Assembly: GCF_003075095.1 (NCBI RefSeq)
Contig: NZ_QCZF01000005.1
Span: forward strand, 248,001 to 312,000
Source: Blastococcus litoris
GTDB taxonomy: Bacteria > Actinomycetota > Actinomycetes > Mycobacteriales > Geodermatophilaceae
DNA length: 64,000 nucleotides
Direction: 5' to 3'
In this document: piece by piece, positions 21,600 through 31,680 of the stretch
Position numbering within the stretch: the stretch's first letter is position 1
Layout: every line of letters starts with the position of its first letter
Translations under genes and position numbers: made by a program
The notes under the pieces: generated by a model
Told to the model about the DNA's origin: nothing
The model's input: only the letters and a program-made list of their open reading frames with translations
The model's database searches: none

Positions 21600-22785
21600 T
21601 CGCGTCGGCCGCCGGGGTCACCCGCTGCCCGCGCGAGACGACGAGCGACACGGCCCGCAGGGCCGCGACGTCGGTGCGCGGGTCGCCCTCCACGGCCAGG
21701 AGGTCCGCCTCCAGCCCGACCGCCAGCCGGCCCGTCCGGTCGCCGATGCCGCAGGCGCGGGCCGCGACGCTGGTCGCGGCGGCGAGCGCCTCGGCGACCG
21801 GGATGCCGGATCTCACCAGCTCGGCCACGGACTCCGCGACGATCCCGTGCGGCTTGGCCGGGCTGATCCCGGCGTCCACACCGGCGATCAGGGTCACCCC
21901 GGCCGCGTGCAGGCCCGCGAGCTGCGGATAGCGGTCCTCCCAAGTCATGTGGGCGCGCTCGAGGGCTGCCCGGATGTGCGGGGGGACGGCGGTCTCGACC
22001 CGGGCGAACGTCGGGGAGACGACGATCCCGGCTGCCGCGATCGCCTCGGCGAGCCCCGGGGGCAGGCGGAGGCCGTCGGCGGTCATGCAGGTGCAGTGCT
22101 CGATCGAGTCCACCTCCGCGGCGACGCAGAGCTCGACCGCCGCCAGCGGGTGCGCGTGCGCGGCCACCGGCAGCCCGGCGGCGTGCGCCTCGTCGACGAC
22201 CGCCCGGAGCTCGCGCAGGGTGAACTGGCAGGCCAGCACGTCGGTCGTGCGGGTCATCAGGCCACCGCTGGTCATGATCTTCACGACGTCCACGCCGTGC
22301 GCCACCCGCTCGCGCACCGCGCGGCGCAGGCCCGCCTCGCCGGTCGCCCCGCCGCCCATGGCCGCGCAGTGGCCGTCCGGTGTGGTGATCGGTGGTCCCG
22401 CCGCGACGACGGTGGGTCCGAGCCGGCGGCCGCGGTGCCGGTCGGCCACCGCCCAGTGCGCGTCGCCGAGATCGCGGACGGCGGTGACGCCTCCCGCGAG
22501 GGATGCGGCCATCGATGCCCCGACGATCCCGTCGAGGTCGTCGTCGGTCAGTTCCGGGAGCTGGTCGAGCGCGCGGGGTCCGGCGTCACCGCACAGGTGG
22601 ACGTGGGCGTCGATCAGGCCGGGGAGGAGCGTGGCACCGGGTAGCCCGGTGACCGGGCAGCCGTCCGGGACCGCCGACGACGCGGCCTCCAGGCCGACGA
22701 TGCGGCTGCCCTCCACCAGCACCAGGGCGCCGTCGGGGAGGAATCGCTCGCCGTCGAAGGCGCTCCGTGCCCGGTACCCGTGCAC
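21592..22785 (-). CDS. Amidohydrolase family protein (imidazolonepropionase/prolidase-like)
   Basis: 397 residues, metal-dependent hydrolase with a composite beta-sandwich and a TIM barrel. PGLIDAHVHLCGD (about 56-68) gives the HxH ligands, VKIMTSGG the Lys or Ser region near 160, AAHAHPLAAVELCVAAEVDSIEHCT the two later His, and LIAGVDAG the final Asp. Such proteins resemble Xaa-Pro dipeptidase-like and aryldialkylphosphatase-related amidohydrolases; the substrate is unknown. GTG at 22785 follows TAGCCT by eight bases, consistent with a leaderless start. It stands alone. Confidence 0.85.
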   Translation of the reverse strand: MHGYRARSAFDGERFLPDGALVLVEGSRIVGLEAASSAVPDGCPVTGLPGATLLPGLIDAHVHLCGDAGPRALDQLPELTDDDLDGIVGASMAASLAGGVTAVRDLGDAHWAVADRHRGRRLGPTVVAAGPPITTPDGHCAAMGGGATGEAGLRRAVRERVAHGVDVVKIMTSGGLMTRTTDVLACQFTLRELRAVVDEAHAAGLPVAAHAHPLAAVELCVAAEVDSIEHCTCMTADGLRLPPGLAEAIAAAGIVVSPTFARVETAVPPHIRAALERAHMTWEDRYPQLAGLHAAGVTLIAGVDAGISPAKPHGIVAESVAELVRSGIPVAEALAAATSVAARACGIGDRTGRLAVGLEADLLAVEGDPRTDVAALRAVSLVVSRGQRVTPAADAIS

Positions 22786-22844
22786 GTCGGATCAGGCTAG
22801 TGACCGGCCCGGCGGCCGTGACCGGTCTCGTGCGCGGCTGCTCC

Positions 22845-23774
22845 TCAGTCGCGCTCGACGATCGGGAGGGTCTGCCAGCCGGCCGCCGCGGCCGCCTCCG
22901 TCGGGAACGGCGGGGGAGTGCCGCCGAACGCCGGGCAGACGGCCTGGTGGTCGCACCAGCCGCACAGCCGCGTCTTGTTGGGGCGGAAGTCGCCGGTCGC
23001 GACCGCCCGCTCGATGGCCGCCCAGATGGCGAGCAGCGTGCGCTCGAAGCGCACCAGCTCCGCCTCGTCCGGGGCGTAGGTGAGCGTGTCGCCGTCGCCG
23101 AGGTAGATGAGCTTCAGCTGCGCGGCGACGACGCCCCGCGTGCGCCAGAGCACCAGCGCGTAGAACTTCATCTGGAACAACGCCTTGGCCTCGAAGGCCT
23201 CGCGCGGCATGGAGCCCGTCTTGTAGTCGACCACCCGGATCGCCCCGCTGGGCGCCACGTCGACCCGGTCGACGAACCCGCGCAGCAGCAGCCCGTCGGG
23301 CAACGTCACCTCGACCAGCTGCTCGCGCCCGTCGGGCTCGATGCGGGTGGGGTCCTCCAGCGCGAAGTACTTCTCGACGAGCTTCCCGGCCGAGGCCAGC
23401 CACGCCTCCACCGACTCGGGTGCGTTCGCGTCGGTCTCGGCGCCGTCGTCCTGGACCACCTCGAACAGGTCGGCGATGCCCGGCTCGTCGCGCAGCTCCG
23501 CCCAGGCCGGCTCGATGAGCTCCTGCGCGGCCGCCACCGTGCGGCCCGCCGCGGGGAGGTCGTAGAGCTTCTCCAGCACCGAGTGGACGAGGGTGCCCCG
23601 CACCGCGGCGAGGCTCTTGCGCTCCGGCAGCCGGTCGATGGTGCGGAAGCGGTAGAGCAGCGGGCAGGTCTTGAAGTCGGCCGCGCGGCTCGGGGACAGG
23701 GACGGGCGGCGCGGGGCCTGCGCCTCGTCGGGCTGGACCCCGGTGCTCACGTCCGTCTCGACCATCGCCGTCAT
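22845..23774 (-). CDS. RecB-family PD-(D/E)XK nuclease with a probable 4Fe-4S site
   Basis: 309 residues. The entry SLSPSRAADFKTCPLLYRFRTIDRLPE, the nuclease core RGFVDRVDVAPSGAIRVVDYKTG (the Asp and Glu/Asp-x-Lys motifs, about 197-220), QMKFYALVLWRTRG, and C-terminal LCGWCDHQAVCPAFGG define it. The single Cys near the start plus the C-x2-C-x5-C group near the end are the four ligands of the iron-sulphur cluster in Cas4/AddB-type nucleases. No Cas genes are near. In actinobacteria such genes commonly sit divergent from trmI, as here. ATG at 23774 follows TAGCCT by seven bases (leaderless); ATG at 23765 is an alternative. Confidence 0.88.
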   Translation of the reverse strand: MTAMVETDVSTGVQPDEAQAPRRPSLSPSRAADFKTCPLLYRFRTIDRLPERKSLAAVRGTLVHSVLEKLYDLPAAGRTVAAAQELIEPAWAELRDEPGIADLFEVVQDDGAETDANAPESVEAWLASAGKLVEKYFALEDPTRIEPDGREQLVEVTLPDGLLLRGFVDRVDVAPSGAIRVVDYKTGSMPREAFEAKALFQMKFYALVLWRTRGVVAAQLKLIYLGDGDTLTYAPDEAELVRFERTLLAIWAAIERAVATGDFRPNKTRLCGWCDHQAVCPAFGGTPPPFPTEAAAAAGWQTLPIVERD

Positions 23775-24745
<971 letters not shown>

Positions 24746-24761
24746 CCGCGGCTGGGGCGTG

Positions 24762-24779
24762 TGTGACGAGCCGGTCACA
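24762..24779. promoter_or_regulatory. Perfect inverted repeat TGTGAC-N6-GTCACA upstream of arc
   Basis: Six-base arms with a six-base spacer, centred about 92 bases before the arc start and about 50 bases before its candidate -10 box. It looks like a dimeric regulator site. It is not a standard CRP site, because TGTGA and TCACA are eight, not six, bases apart. Confidence 0.35.
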
Positions 24780-24819
24780 GCTACCCGCGAGCCCACGGCG
24801 AACTGTCGGAGCGCGTGTA

Positions 24820-24825
24820 TAGATT
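24820..24825 (+). promoter_or_regulatory. Candidate -10 box (TAGATT) for arc/mpa
   Basis: TAGATT sits in the short AT-rich stretch tatagatttg between trmI and arc. A transcript from about 24832 would have a leader of roughly 30 bases carrying the GGAGG ribosome site at 24852-24856. Confidence 0.4.
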
Positions 24826-24862
24826 TGCGTCTCGACTCCCTCGATGAGTGTGGAGGTGCGCG

Positions 24863-26641
24863 ATGAGTCTGGGTCCCGACGAGATCCGCGCGCGGCGTGA
24901 ACGAGACGTCGCGGCACTGCTCAGCCAGATCTCCTACCTCGAGGAAGAGATCGGCCTCCTCCGGCGGAAGGTGGCCGACAGCCCCCGGCAGGTGCGCCAG
25001 CTCGAGGAGCGGATCGCCGAGGCCGAGGGGCGTGCGGCGTTCCTCTCCGAGCGCAACGACAAGCTGGCCGGCACCCTCCGCGACGCCCGCGAGCAGCTCG
25101 TCACGCTCAAGGAGGAGGTCGACCGGCTGGGCCAGCCGCCGTCGGGCTACGGCGTCTTCCTGACCCGGTTCGAGGACGGCACGGTCGACGTGTTCACCGG
25201 CGGCCGCAAGCTGCGGGTCTCGGTGTCGCCGAACGTCGAGGTCGAGGGCCTGCGGACCGGCCAGGAGGTCATGCTCAACGAGGCGATGAACGTCGTGGAG
25301 GCGCGCGACTTCGAGCGTGCCGGCGACGTCGTCATGCTGAAGGAGCTGCTGGAGCCCGTCGACGGCGTGACGCCGCGGGCTCTGGTCATCGGGCACACCG
25401 ACGAGGAGCGGGTGGTCTACCTCGCCGACTCGCTGACCGGTCAGCCGCTGCGCGTCGGCGACTCGCTGCTGCTGGAGTCGCGCTCGGGCTACGTCTACGA
25501 GCGGATCCCGAAGAGCGAGGTCGAGGAGCTCGTCCTCGAAGAGGTCCCCGACATCGACTACTCCGACATCGGTGGTCTCTCCCGGCAGATCGAGCAGATC
25601 CGCGACGCCGTCGAGCTGCCGTTCCTGCACGCGGACCTGTTCCGCGAGTACGAGCTGCGCCCGCCGAAGGGCATCCTGCTGTACGGCCCGCCCGGCTGCG
25701 GCAAGACGCTGATCGCGAAGGCGGTCGCCAACTCGCTGGCGAAGAAGGTCGCTGCCGCGAAGGGGAACGGCGACGCCAACCAGGGGAAGTCCTACTTCCT
25801 CAACATCAAGGGCCCGGAGCTGCTCAACAAGTACGTCGGCGAGACCGAGCGGCACATCCGGCTGGTCTTCCAGCGGGCGCGGGAAAAAGCCAGCGAGGGC
25901 ACGCCGGTCATCGTGTTCTTCGACGAGATGGACTCGATCTTCCGCACGCGTGGCTCGGGGGTGTCGTCGGACGTCGAGTCGACGATCGTGCCGCAGCTGC
26001 TGAGCGAGATCGACGGCGTCGAGGGCCTGGAGAACGTCATCGTCATCGGCGCCTCCAACCGCGAGGACATGATCGACCCGGCGATCCTGCGGCCCGGCCG
26101 GCTGGACGTGAAGATCAAGATCGAGCGTCCGGACGCGGAGGCAGCGCGCGACATCTTCAGCAAGTACCTGACGACGTCGCTGCCGATCAACCCCGACGAC
26201 CTGGCCGAGCACGGGGGCAGCCGCGAGGCGACGATCGCCGGGATGATCCAGCGCACCGTCGAGCGGATGTACACCGAGAGCGAGGAGAACCGCTTCCTCG
26301 AGGTCACCTACGCCAACGGTGACAAGGAGGTCCTGTACTTCAAGGACTTCAACTCCGGCGCCATGCTGCAGAACATCGTCGACCGCGCCAAGAAGATGGC
26401 GATCAAGGAGCACCTGGAGACCGGGACGTCGGGTCTGCGGGTCAGCCACCTGACGGCGGCGTGCCTCGACGAGTTCAAGGAGAACGAGGACCTGCCCAAC
26501 ACGACCAACCCCGACGACTGGGCGCGGATCTCGGGCAAGAAGGGCGAGCGGATCGTCTACATCCGCACGCTCATCAGCGGCAAGGGCAACGAGTCCGGTC
26601 GCGCCATCGACACGGCGACCAACACCGGTCAGTACCTCTGA
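24863..26641 (+). CDS. arc: Proteasome-associated AAA ATPase ARC (Mpa)
   Basis: 592 residues. The hexameric ATPase recognises Pup, unfolds pupylated proteins and threads them into the 20S core. Coiled coil about 8-90 (Pup docking), two OB folds about 95-225, AAA module with Walker A GPPGCGKT (275-282), Walker [11 protein letters not shown] (349-358), and the arginine-finger region [10 protein letters not shown]. It ends GQYL, the C-terminal motif with a penultimate Tyr that docks into the alpha-ring pockets. ATG at 24863 has GGAGG six bases ahead; the upstream in-frame extension is rejected. Confidence 0.96.
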   Translation: MSLGPDEIRARRERDVAALLSQISYLEEEIGLLRRKVADSPRQVRQLEERIAEAEGRAAFLSERNDKLAGTLRDAREQLVTLKEEVDRLGQPPSGYGVFLTRFEDGTVDVFTGGRKLRVSVSPNVEVEGLRTGQEVMLNEAMNVVEARDFERAGDVVMLKELLEPVDGVTPRALVIGHTDEERVVYLADSLTGQPLRVGDSLLLESRSGYVYERIPKSEVEELVLEEVPDIDYSDIGGLSRQIEQIRDAVELPFLHADLFREYELRPPKGILLYGPPGCGKTLIAKAVANSLAKKVAAAKGNGDANQGKSYFLNIKGPELLNKYVGETERHIRLVFQRAREKASEGTPVIVFFDEMDSIFRTRGSGVSSDVESTIVPQLLSEIDGVEGLENVIVIGASNREDMIDPAILRPGRLDVKIKIERPDAEAARDIFSKYLTTSLPINPDDLAEHGGSREATIAGMIQRTVERMYTESEENRFLEVTYANGDKEVLYFKDFNSGAMLQNIVDRAKKMAIKEHLETGTSGLRVSHLTAACLDEFKENEDLPNTTNPDDWARISGKKGERIVYIRTLISGKGNESGRAIDTATNTGQYL

Positions 26642-26652
26642 TCCCGACGCCT

Positions 26653-26686
26653 CGACGGCTCGGTCGCTGCGGCGGCCGGGCCGTCG
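26653..26686 (+). terminator. Weak hairpin after arc
   Basis: CGACGGC (26653-26659) can pair with GCCGTCG (26680-26686) around a 20-base loop. There is no T-run, so termination would be partial at best. Confidence 0.25.
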
Positions 26687-26708
26687 TCCTGTCAGTGGTG
26701 CGCGGCGG

Positions 26709-27161
26709 GTGAGCGACATCCGGCTCCACCTCGTCCCGACCGATCCGCAGTGGACGGCCGGCGCGCTGCGCGTGCGCCGCGCCTTGCGGGCGCTGCGTGC
26801 CCTCGTTCCCGACGCGGAGGACGTGCGGGCCGAGCGCCACGCCGAGGTGGTCTTCGTCGACGCCGGTGGGAACACCGAGCGGATCGAGTGCCCCGGCTGC
26901 GGCGACACGCTTCCCGAGGACTGGTGGGCCGAACGCATGTCGTCGGCGTCGGAGCAGGCCTTCCGCGACCTCGCCGTCCGGACGCCTTGCTGCGGCACGG
27001 TGACCTCGCTGAACGACCTGCGGTACGTCTGGCCGGCGGGGTTCGCGCGGCTGGCGCTGACCGCGCATTGGCCGGCCCGCGACTGGCTCTCCGCCGACGA
27101 GCGCGATCGGGTCGCCGTGGCGCTGGGGCACCCGGTGCGGGAGATCCGCAGCCGGGTCTGA
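26709..27161 (+). CDS. Zinc-ribbon-like protein between arc and dop, function unknown
   Basis: 150 residues, soluble. Two Cys pairs, ECPGCGDTL (about 58-66) and TPCCGTVTSLNDL (about 93-104), frame a helix (DWWAERMSSASEQAF), a layout that should bind one zinc. The second half, YVWPAGFARLALTAHWP, is hydrophobic and aromatic. I recall similar unnamed proteins in other actinobacteria, often elsewhere in the chromosome. The start is GTG at 26709. It lies on the same strand as arc and dop with short gaps, so a role with the proteasome is conceivable but only positional. Confidence 0.65.
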   Translation: MSDIRLHLVPTDPQWTAGALRVRRALRALRALVPDAEDVRAERHAEVVFVDAGGNTERIECPGCGDTLPEDWWAERMSSASEQAFRDLAVRTPCCGTVTSLNDLRYVWPAGFARLALTAHWPARDWLSADERDRVAVALGHPVREIRSRV

Positions 27162-27211
27162 GCCGACCGTCGTCGTCCGGGAGCCGCGGGCCGTCCGGTC
27201 GGGGCGCGGCC

Positions 27212-27217
27212 TAGGGT
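27212..27217 (+). promoter_or_regulatory. Predicted -10 box (TAGGGT) for dop
   Basis: TAGGGT ends six bases before the dop ATG and no ribosome site is present, so dop probably has its own leaderless transcript in addition to any read-through from arc. Confidence 0.45.
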
Positions 27218-27223
27218 TGGCGC

Positions 27224-28729
27224 ATGAGCGTGCGGCGGGTCATGGGCACCGAGGTCGAGTACGGCATCTCGGTGCCGGGGCAGCCGACGGCGAACCCGAC
27301 GACGCTGTCCAGCCAGGTGGTGAACGCCTGGGCCGTGGCGGAGGCACCGACGCCGCGTCGTCCCCGGTGGGACTTCGAAGAGGAGTCGCCGCTGCGCGAC
27401 GCGCGCGGCTTCGACCTGTCGCCGGCGCAGGCGCTGGACCACAACGACCTCGACGAGGACACCGGGATGGCCAACGTCATCCTGACCAACGGGGCGCGGC
27501 TGTACGTCGACCACGCGCACCCGGAGTACTCGACGCCGGAGGTCACCAACCCGCGCGACGTCGTCCTGTGGGACAAGGCGGGGGAGCAGGTGATGGCGGA
27601 GGCCTCGCGCCGGGCCGCGCGCATCCCCGGCCAGCCGACGATCCAGCTCTACAAGAACAACACCGACGGCAAGGGCGCCTCGTACGGGGCGCACGAGAAC
27701 TACCTGATGGACCGGAAGACGCCGTTCATCGACATCATCCGGGGCCTGGTGCCGTTCTTCGTGACGCGGCAGGTGTTCGCCGGCGCCGGCAAGGTCGGCA
27801 TCGGGACGGAGGGCCGGACGCAGGGCTTCCAGCTGTCGCAGCGGGCCGACTTCTTCGAGGTCGAGGTCGGCCTCGAGACGACGTTGAAGCGCCCGATCAT
27901 CAACACCCGCGACGAGCCGCACGCCGATGCCGACAAGTACCGCCGGCTGCACGTGATCATCGGCGACGCGAACCTCGCCGAGCTCTCCACGTACCTCAAG
28001 GTCGGGACGACGTCGCTGGTGCTGGCGATGATCGAGGCACGGGCGCTGCCGCGGGACCTCGCCATCGAGGAGCCGGTCGAGGCGCTGCAGGCGATCAGCC
28101 ACGACCCGACGCTCACCCACCTGGTGCGGCTGCGCGACGGGCGGCGCATGACCGCGATCGACGTCCAGCGGGTCTACCTGGAGCAGGCGGAGAAGTTCGT
28201 CGCGACGCAGGGGGAGTCCGACGAGCAGACCGGGGACGTGCTGCGGCGGTGGGCCGAGGTGCTCGACGACCTGGCAGTCGACCCCATGCGCTGCGCCGAC
28301 CGCCTGGACTGGCCGGCCAAGCTGCGGTTGCTGGAGGGGTACCGCAACCGCGACGGGCTCTCGTGGGGCGACTCGCGGCTGCAGCTGGTCGACCTGCAGT
28401 ACTCCGACATCCGGCCCGAGAAGGGCCTCTACAACCGCCTCGTGGCCCGCGGCTCGATGCAGCGCCTGCTGACCGACGACGAGGTCTCCCGGGCGATGGT
28501 GCACCCGCCGGGGGACACCCGTGCCTTTTTCCGGGGCGAGTGCCTGCGGCGCTACCCGTCCCAGGTCGCGGCGGCGTCCTGGGACTCGGTGGTCTTCGAC
28601 CTGGGCCGGGAGAACCTGGTCCGCATCCCGACGATGGAGCCGCTGCGGGGGACCCGCGAGCACGTGGGCGCCCTCTTCGAGGCGTCGGCGACGGCGCAGG
28701 AGCTCGTGGACACCATCACCGGATCGTGA
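27224..28729 (+). CDS. dop: Deamidase/depupylase of Pup (Dop)
   Basis: 501 residues, carboxylate-amine/ammonia ligase fold. [14 protein letters not shown] carries the catalytic Glu-x-Glu-Tyr and the following Asp-rich stretch ([22 protein letters not shown]) is the Dop loop that PafA lacks. [33 protein letters not shown] and [13 protein letters not shown] bind ATP and metal. Dop removes Pup from substrates and, in species with Pup-Gln, deamidates it. Here pup encodes Glu at the end, so depupylation is the likely main job. ATG at 27224. Confidence 0.95.
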   Translation: MSVRRVMGTEVEYGISVPGQPTANPTTLSSQVVNAWAVAEAPTPRRPRWDFEEESPLRDARGFDLSPAQALDHNDLDEDTGMANVILTNGARLYVDHAHPEYSTPEVTNPRDVVLWDKAGEQVMAEASRRAARIPGQPTIQLYKNNTDGKGASYGAHENYLMDRKTPFIDIIRGLVPFFVTRQVFAGAGKVGIGTEGRTQGFQLSQRADFFEVEVGLETTLKRPIINTRDEPHADADKYRRLHVIIGDANLAELSTYLKVGTTSLVLAMIEARALPRDLAIEEPVEALQAISHDPTLTHLVRLRDGRRMTAIDVQRVYLEQAEKFVATQGESDEQTGDVLRRWAEVLDDLAVDPMRCADRLDWPAKLRLLEGYRNRDGLSWGDSRLQLVDLQYSDIRPEKGLYNRLVARGSMQRLLTDDEVSRAMVHPPGDTRAFFRGECLRRYPSQVAAASWDSVVFDLGRENLVRIPTMEPLRGTREHVGALFEASATAQELVDTITGS

Positions 28730-28777
28730 GCCGCCGCTCGTCCGCTCGTCGGACGACGTCCCGGTCCACGTGCGTTC

Positions 28778-29542
28778 TCAGTTGCCGTCGTCGCCGGTGG
28801 GGCCCACGCCCTGGATGCTGCGGGCCAGGTCCCAGCGCTGAGCGGTGTCCCGCAGCCAGTCGGCCCACTGCTCGACGTCCTCGCCGTACTCACCGTCGAC
28901 TGCATCCTCGACGATCTGCCGGACGTCGGCACGCGCCTCCTCCGGTTCCTGTCCGATGACCTGCTGGATGTCCTGCCGCAGCTCCTGCGGGAGGGAGGCG
29001 AGCAGGCCGCCCATCCGCTGGCTCCAGCGCTGGACCTCGTCGCCGTAGTCCCCGTCCGTGGCGGCGTCGATGATCTCCTGCAGGCGTTCGGTCCGCTCGC
29101 TCGCCGGCGTCTGCTGCAGGCTCTCCAGGTCCTCCCGGAGGTCGTCGGGGAGCCAGTCACCGGGGCTGACCCGGGGCAGGTCGCCGAAGACGTCGCCGGC
29201 CGACTCCTGGGCCTCGTCGGCCTGTTGCTGCGCCTCCTCGAGAGCTTGCTCGGCCTGCTGTCGCGCGTCTTCAACAGCCGCCTCGGCCTCGTCCACGGCC
29301 TCCTGGGCTTCTTCCCGGGCCTCGCCGGTGGCCTCCTCCGCCTGCTCCTGCGCCTCCTCCAGCGCGGCTTCGGCCTCCTCGACCGCCTCCTCGGCCTCCT
29401 CCTGGACCGCCTCGGCGGCCTGCTCGATCTGGTCCGACGGGGCGGCCGACGCTGCGGGCCCGACGAACACCGCCGCTGCCGTCAGGGCCGCCGCTCCCGC
29501 GCCGGCCAGGGCATGTCGTCGTCCTCGCGATCGCATCGTCAC
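28778..29542 (-). CDS. Secreted Glu/Ala-rich coiled-coil protein, opposite strand to dop and pup
   Basis: 254 residues. A signal peptide (about 1-33, AGAGAAALTAAAVFVGPAASA) is followed by a long acidic coiled coil (about 36-100, repeated EEAxEAxEEAxE). A helical C-terminal domain shows two similar halves: IIDAATDGDYGDEVQRWSQR and IVEDAVDGEYGEDVEQWADW. GTG at 29542 is chosen because GGGAGA lies seven bases ahead; ATG at 29536 is also possible. No family recognised. It converges with dop and diverges from pup, so it interrupts the proteasome locus. Confidence 0.7.
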   Translation of the reverse strand: MTMRSRGRRHALAGAGAAALTAAAVFVGPAASAAPSDQIEQAAEAVQEEAEEAVEEAEAALEEAQEQAEEATGEAREEAQEAVDEAEAAVEDARQQAEQALEEAQQQADEAQESAGDVFGDLPRVSPGDWLPDDLREDLESLQQTPASERTERLQEIIDAATDGDYGDEVQRWSQRMGGLLASLPQELRQDIQQVIGQEPEEARADVRQIVEDAVDGEYGEDVEQWADWLRDTAQRWDLARSIQGVGPTGDDGN

Positions 29543-29863
29543 GGTGTGGTCTCCCTCATCTGTGGCTCTCAGCTGGTGCGACCGTCGGCCCCAACCGGGC
29601 TCCGCGGCCGGGAGCCGTCGCCGTGGTGCGCGGCTCCTCTTCGTCGTGTTCCCCCGGGGGACGCCTGCCACGACTGCAAGGCCGTGACAGAGCGATGACG
29701 GTCCCGAGACAGCCGCCGGCGGGTCTGCTCGTCCGGCCCCCCTCGCCTGCGGTCGCCCGGAGGAGGGAAGTGGTGCCGGACCTGGCCCGGCGCGGCCCGG
29801 CTGTCGGTTGTGGCGAGTACGTTTTCCTGGAGCACTGGGCTCGAGCACAACGTGGAGGCGGCC
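29543..29863. other. Divergent gap between the coiled-coil gene and pup
   Basis: About 320 bases without a gene. TACGTT at 29818-29823 is a candidate -10 box for pup, giving a leader of about 33 bases with GGAGG at 29853-29857. The rest is GC-rich with no recognisable RNA element; open frames crossing it look random. Confidence 0.4.
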
Positions 29864-30073
29864 ATGGCCACGAGGGACACCGGCGGACAGCAGAAGGCGA
29901 CCCGTTCGCGCGAGGAGACCGACGAGGTCGAGGCGTCGGTCGACACCGAGGTCGCCGAACGCCACAAGGAGATGACCGAGGACGTCGACTCCCTGCTGGA
30001 CGAGATCGACGAGGTGCTCGAGGAGAACAGTGAGGAGTTCGTGCGCCAGTACGTACAGAAGGGAGGCGAGTGA
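29864..30073 (+). CDS. pup: Prokaryotic ubiquitin-like protein Pup, encoded with a Glu end
   Basis: 69 residues, mostly disordered, attached through its last residue to lysines of target proteins by PafA. The conserved parts are the helix region EMTEDVDSLLDEIDEVLEEN (36-55), which binds the ATPase coiled coil, and the end FVRQYVQKGGE. The last codon before TGA is GAG, so Pup is made in its ready-to-ligate form and needs no deamidation. ATG at 29864 has GGAGG at 29853-29857. The next gene starts 21 bases later. Confidence 0.96.
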   Translation: MATRDTGGQQKATRSREETDEVEASVDTEVAERHKEMTEDVDSLLDEIDEVLEENSEEFVRQYVQKGGE

Positions 30074-30094
30074 TCGCTCTGCGTCACCGACTTT

Positions 30095-30823
30095 GTGACC
30101 GTGAAACGCTGTCCCTCATGCGGGGTGGACAAGCCGCCTGCTGAGTTCGGTCGCAATCGATCACTCGGAGACGGTCTCTCCTTCTACTGCCGATCCTGCA
30201 ACCGGGCCAAGAGCAATGCGCATTACCGCAAGCGCAGGAACGCGATGGGAAAGACGGTCAGGGACCACTCGTGGGTCCCGGACGGGTTCCGGTGGCGCCC
30301 CGCGTGCGAGCAGGAGGTTGCCCACCAGAACTTCGACAAGAGCAGCCGCACCGCGTCGGGCCTGACCGGCTGGTGCAAGTCGTGCAAGAGCATCGCAAGC
30401 AGCAACGCCTACTACTTCCGGAAGTACAAGCTCACCCATCGGGAATTGAGCGCCTTGCGCGCGGCGCAGCAGGACCGTTGCGGCATCTGTGGTGCGTCCG
30501 AGCCCGAGCGCCTCGATCACGATCACGTGACGGGCAAGGTCCGGGCATTCCTCTGCCAGCGGTGCAACCAGGGCCTGGGCCTGTTCCGCGACGAGCCCTA
30601 CCTCCTCCAGGTGGCCGCCCTACATGTCCAGGGACATCGGGAGAACCAAGCGATCGAAGCTGTCGCCGAGGCGGCGCGCGCTGCGGAGGACGGGGCCAGC
30701 CGGCCCGGGGAGCCGCCGGTAGGGTCGCAACGACGCCCAGGAGCCAGCGGCACCAGCACGCGGAGCACCGGGCGGAGCAGCGGTTCACGCCGGCGCACGC
30801 AGGCGGGAGAGGCGGATGGGTGA
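30095..30823 (+). CDS. Endonuclease VII-type HNH protein inside the proteasome operon
   Basis: 242 residues. Two zinc-ribbon-like N-terminal repeats ([18 protein letters not shown]...[17 protein letters not shown] at 5-47, then [11 protein letters not shown]...[19 protein letters not shown] with only one Cys in its first pair) precede an endonuclease VII-like His-Me finger: [36 protein letters not shown] (about 129-164). The Asp-His catalytic pair and four zinc Cys are present, so it may cut DNA. The C-terminal 45 residues are basic and low-complexity. Bases up to about 30600 are visibly less G+C-rich than the neighbours. Its TGA overlaps the prcB GTG (GTGA). GTG 30095 or 30101. Confidence 0.8.
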   Translation: MTVKRCPSCGVDKPPAEFGRNRSLGDGLSFYCRSCNRAKSNAHYRKRRNAMGKTVRDHSWVPDGFRWRPACEQEVAHQNFDKSSRTASGLTGWCKSCKSIASSNAYYFRKYKLTHRELSALRAAQQDRCGICGASEPERLDHDHVTGKVRAFLCQRCNQGLGLFRDEPYLLQVAALHVQGHRENQAIEAVAEAARAAEDGASRPGEPPVGSQRRPGASGTSTRSTGRSSGSRRRTQAGEADG

Positions 30824-31677
30824 GCGAGCAGTCGATCGGCCGGAGCGGGTTCCCGCCCGCGTACCTGGACCGGGTGGGCTCCTCGTTCACCGACTTCCTG
30901 TCGGCCGCCGCGCCTGACCTCCTGCCCGGCCGGCGCCCCGTCCCGACCATGCCCGTCGGTGACCTCGCCCCGCACGGCACGACGATCGTGGCCGTCACCT
31001 ACGAGGGCGGCGTCCTCATGGGCGGCGACCGGCGCGCCACCATGGGCAACCTGATCTCCAGCCGCGACATCGAGAAGGTCTACCCGGCCGACTCCTACAG
31101 CGTCATCGGCATCGCCGGCGCCGCCGGCATCGCCATCGAGATGGTGAAGCTCTACCAGGTCGAGCTCGAGCACTACGAGAAGATCGAGGGCCTCACGATG
31201 TCCCTCGACGGCAAGGCCAACCGCCTCGCCCAGATGATCCGCGGCAACCTCGGCGCCGCCATGCAGGGCCTGGCCGTCGTCCCGCTGTTCGCCGGCTTCG
31301 ACCTCGACGCCGGCCCGGGCACCACGCCCGGCCGCATCTTCAGCTACGACGTCACCGGCGGGAACTACGAGGAGCGCGGCTACGCCGCCGTCGGGTCCGG
31401 CTCCCTGTTCGCCAAGAACAGCCTCAAGAAGACCTGGCGCAGCGGCCTGCCCGCCGACGAGGCCACCCGCACCATCGTCGAGGCCCTCTACGACGCCGCC
31501 GACGACGACTCGGCCACCGGTGGCCCCGACCCCGTCCGCCGGCTGTACCCGATCGTCTACCGGGTGGACGACGAGGGCGCCGTCCGCCTCACCGACGCCG
31601 AGGTGGCCGCCGTCGCCGACACGATCGTCACCGAACGCGCCGAGGCCGACCGCCGCAACATGGACCGGGAGGCCTGA
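30820..31677 (+). CDS. prcB: 20S proteasome beta subunit PrcB
   Basis: 285 residues. A propeptide of 53 residues ends at HG, and the mature chain begins T54-T-I-V-A-V-T-Y, with Thr54 as catalytic nucleophile; [10 protein letters not shown] follows with the catalytic Asp and [16 protein letters not shown] the helix near the active site. Two rings of seven PrcB form the cutting chamber. GTG at 30820 overlaps the TGA of the HNH gene, so its translation is coupled to it. Three bases separate it from prcA. Confidence 0.96.
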   Translation: MSEQSIGRSGFPPAYLDRVGSSFTDFLSAAAPDLLPGRRPVPTMPVGDLAPHGTTIVAVTYEGGVLMGGDRRATMGNLISSRDIEKVYPADSYSVIGIAGAAGIAIEMVKLYQVELEHYEKIEGLTMSLDGKANRLAQMIRGNLGAAMQGLAVVPLFAGFDLDAGPGTTPGRIFSYDVTGGNYEERGYAAVGSGSLFAKNSLKKTWRSGLPADEATRTIVEALYDAADDDSATGGPDPVRRLYPIVYRVDDEGAVRLTDAEVAAVADTIVTERAEADRRNMDREA

Positions 31678-31680
31678 GCC

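Noticed and set aside
22845-23774. Cas4 and a CRISPR system
   Set aside because: The nuclease has Cas4-like Cys ligands, but there are no cas genes or repeat arrays nearby; a general RecB-family nuclease is simpler.
24762-24779. CRP/GlxR site upstream of arc
   Set aside because: TGTGA and TCACA are eight bases apart, not six, so it does not fit the CRP spacing; kept only as an unnamed palindrome.
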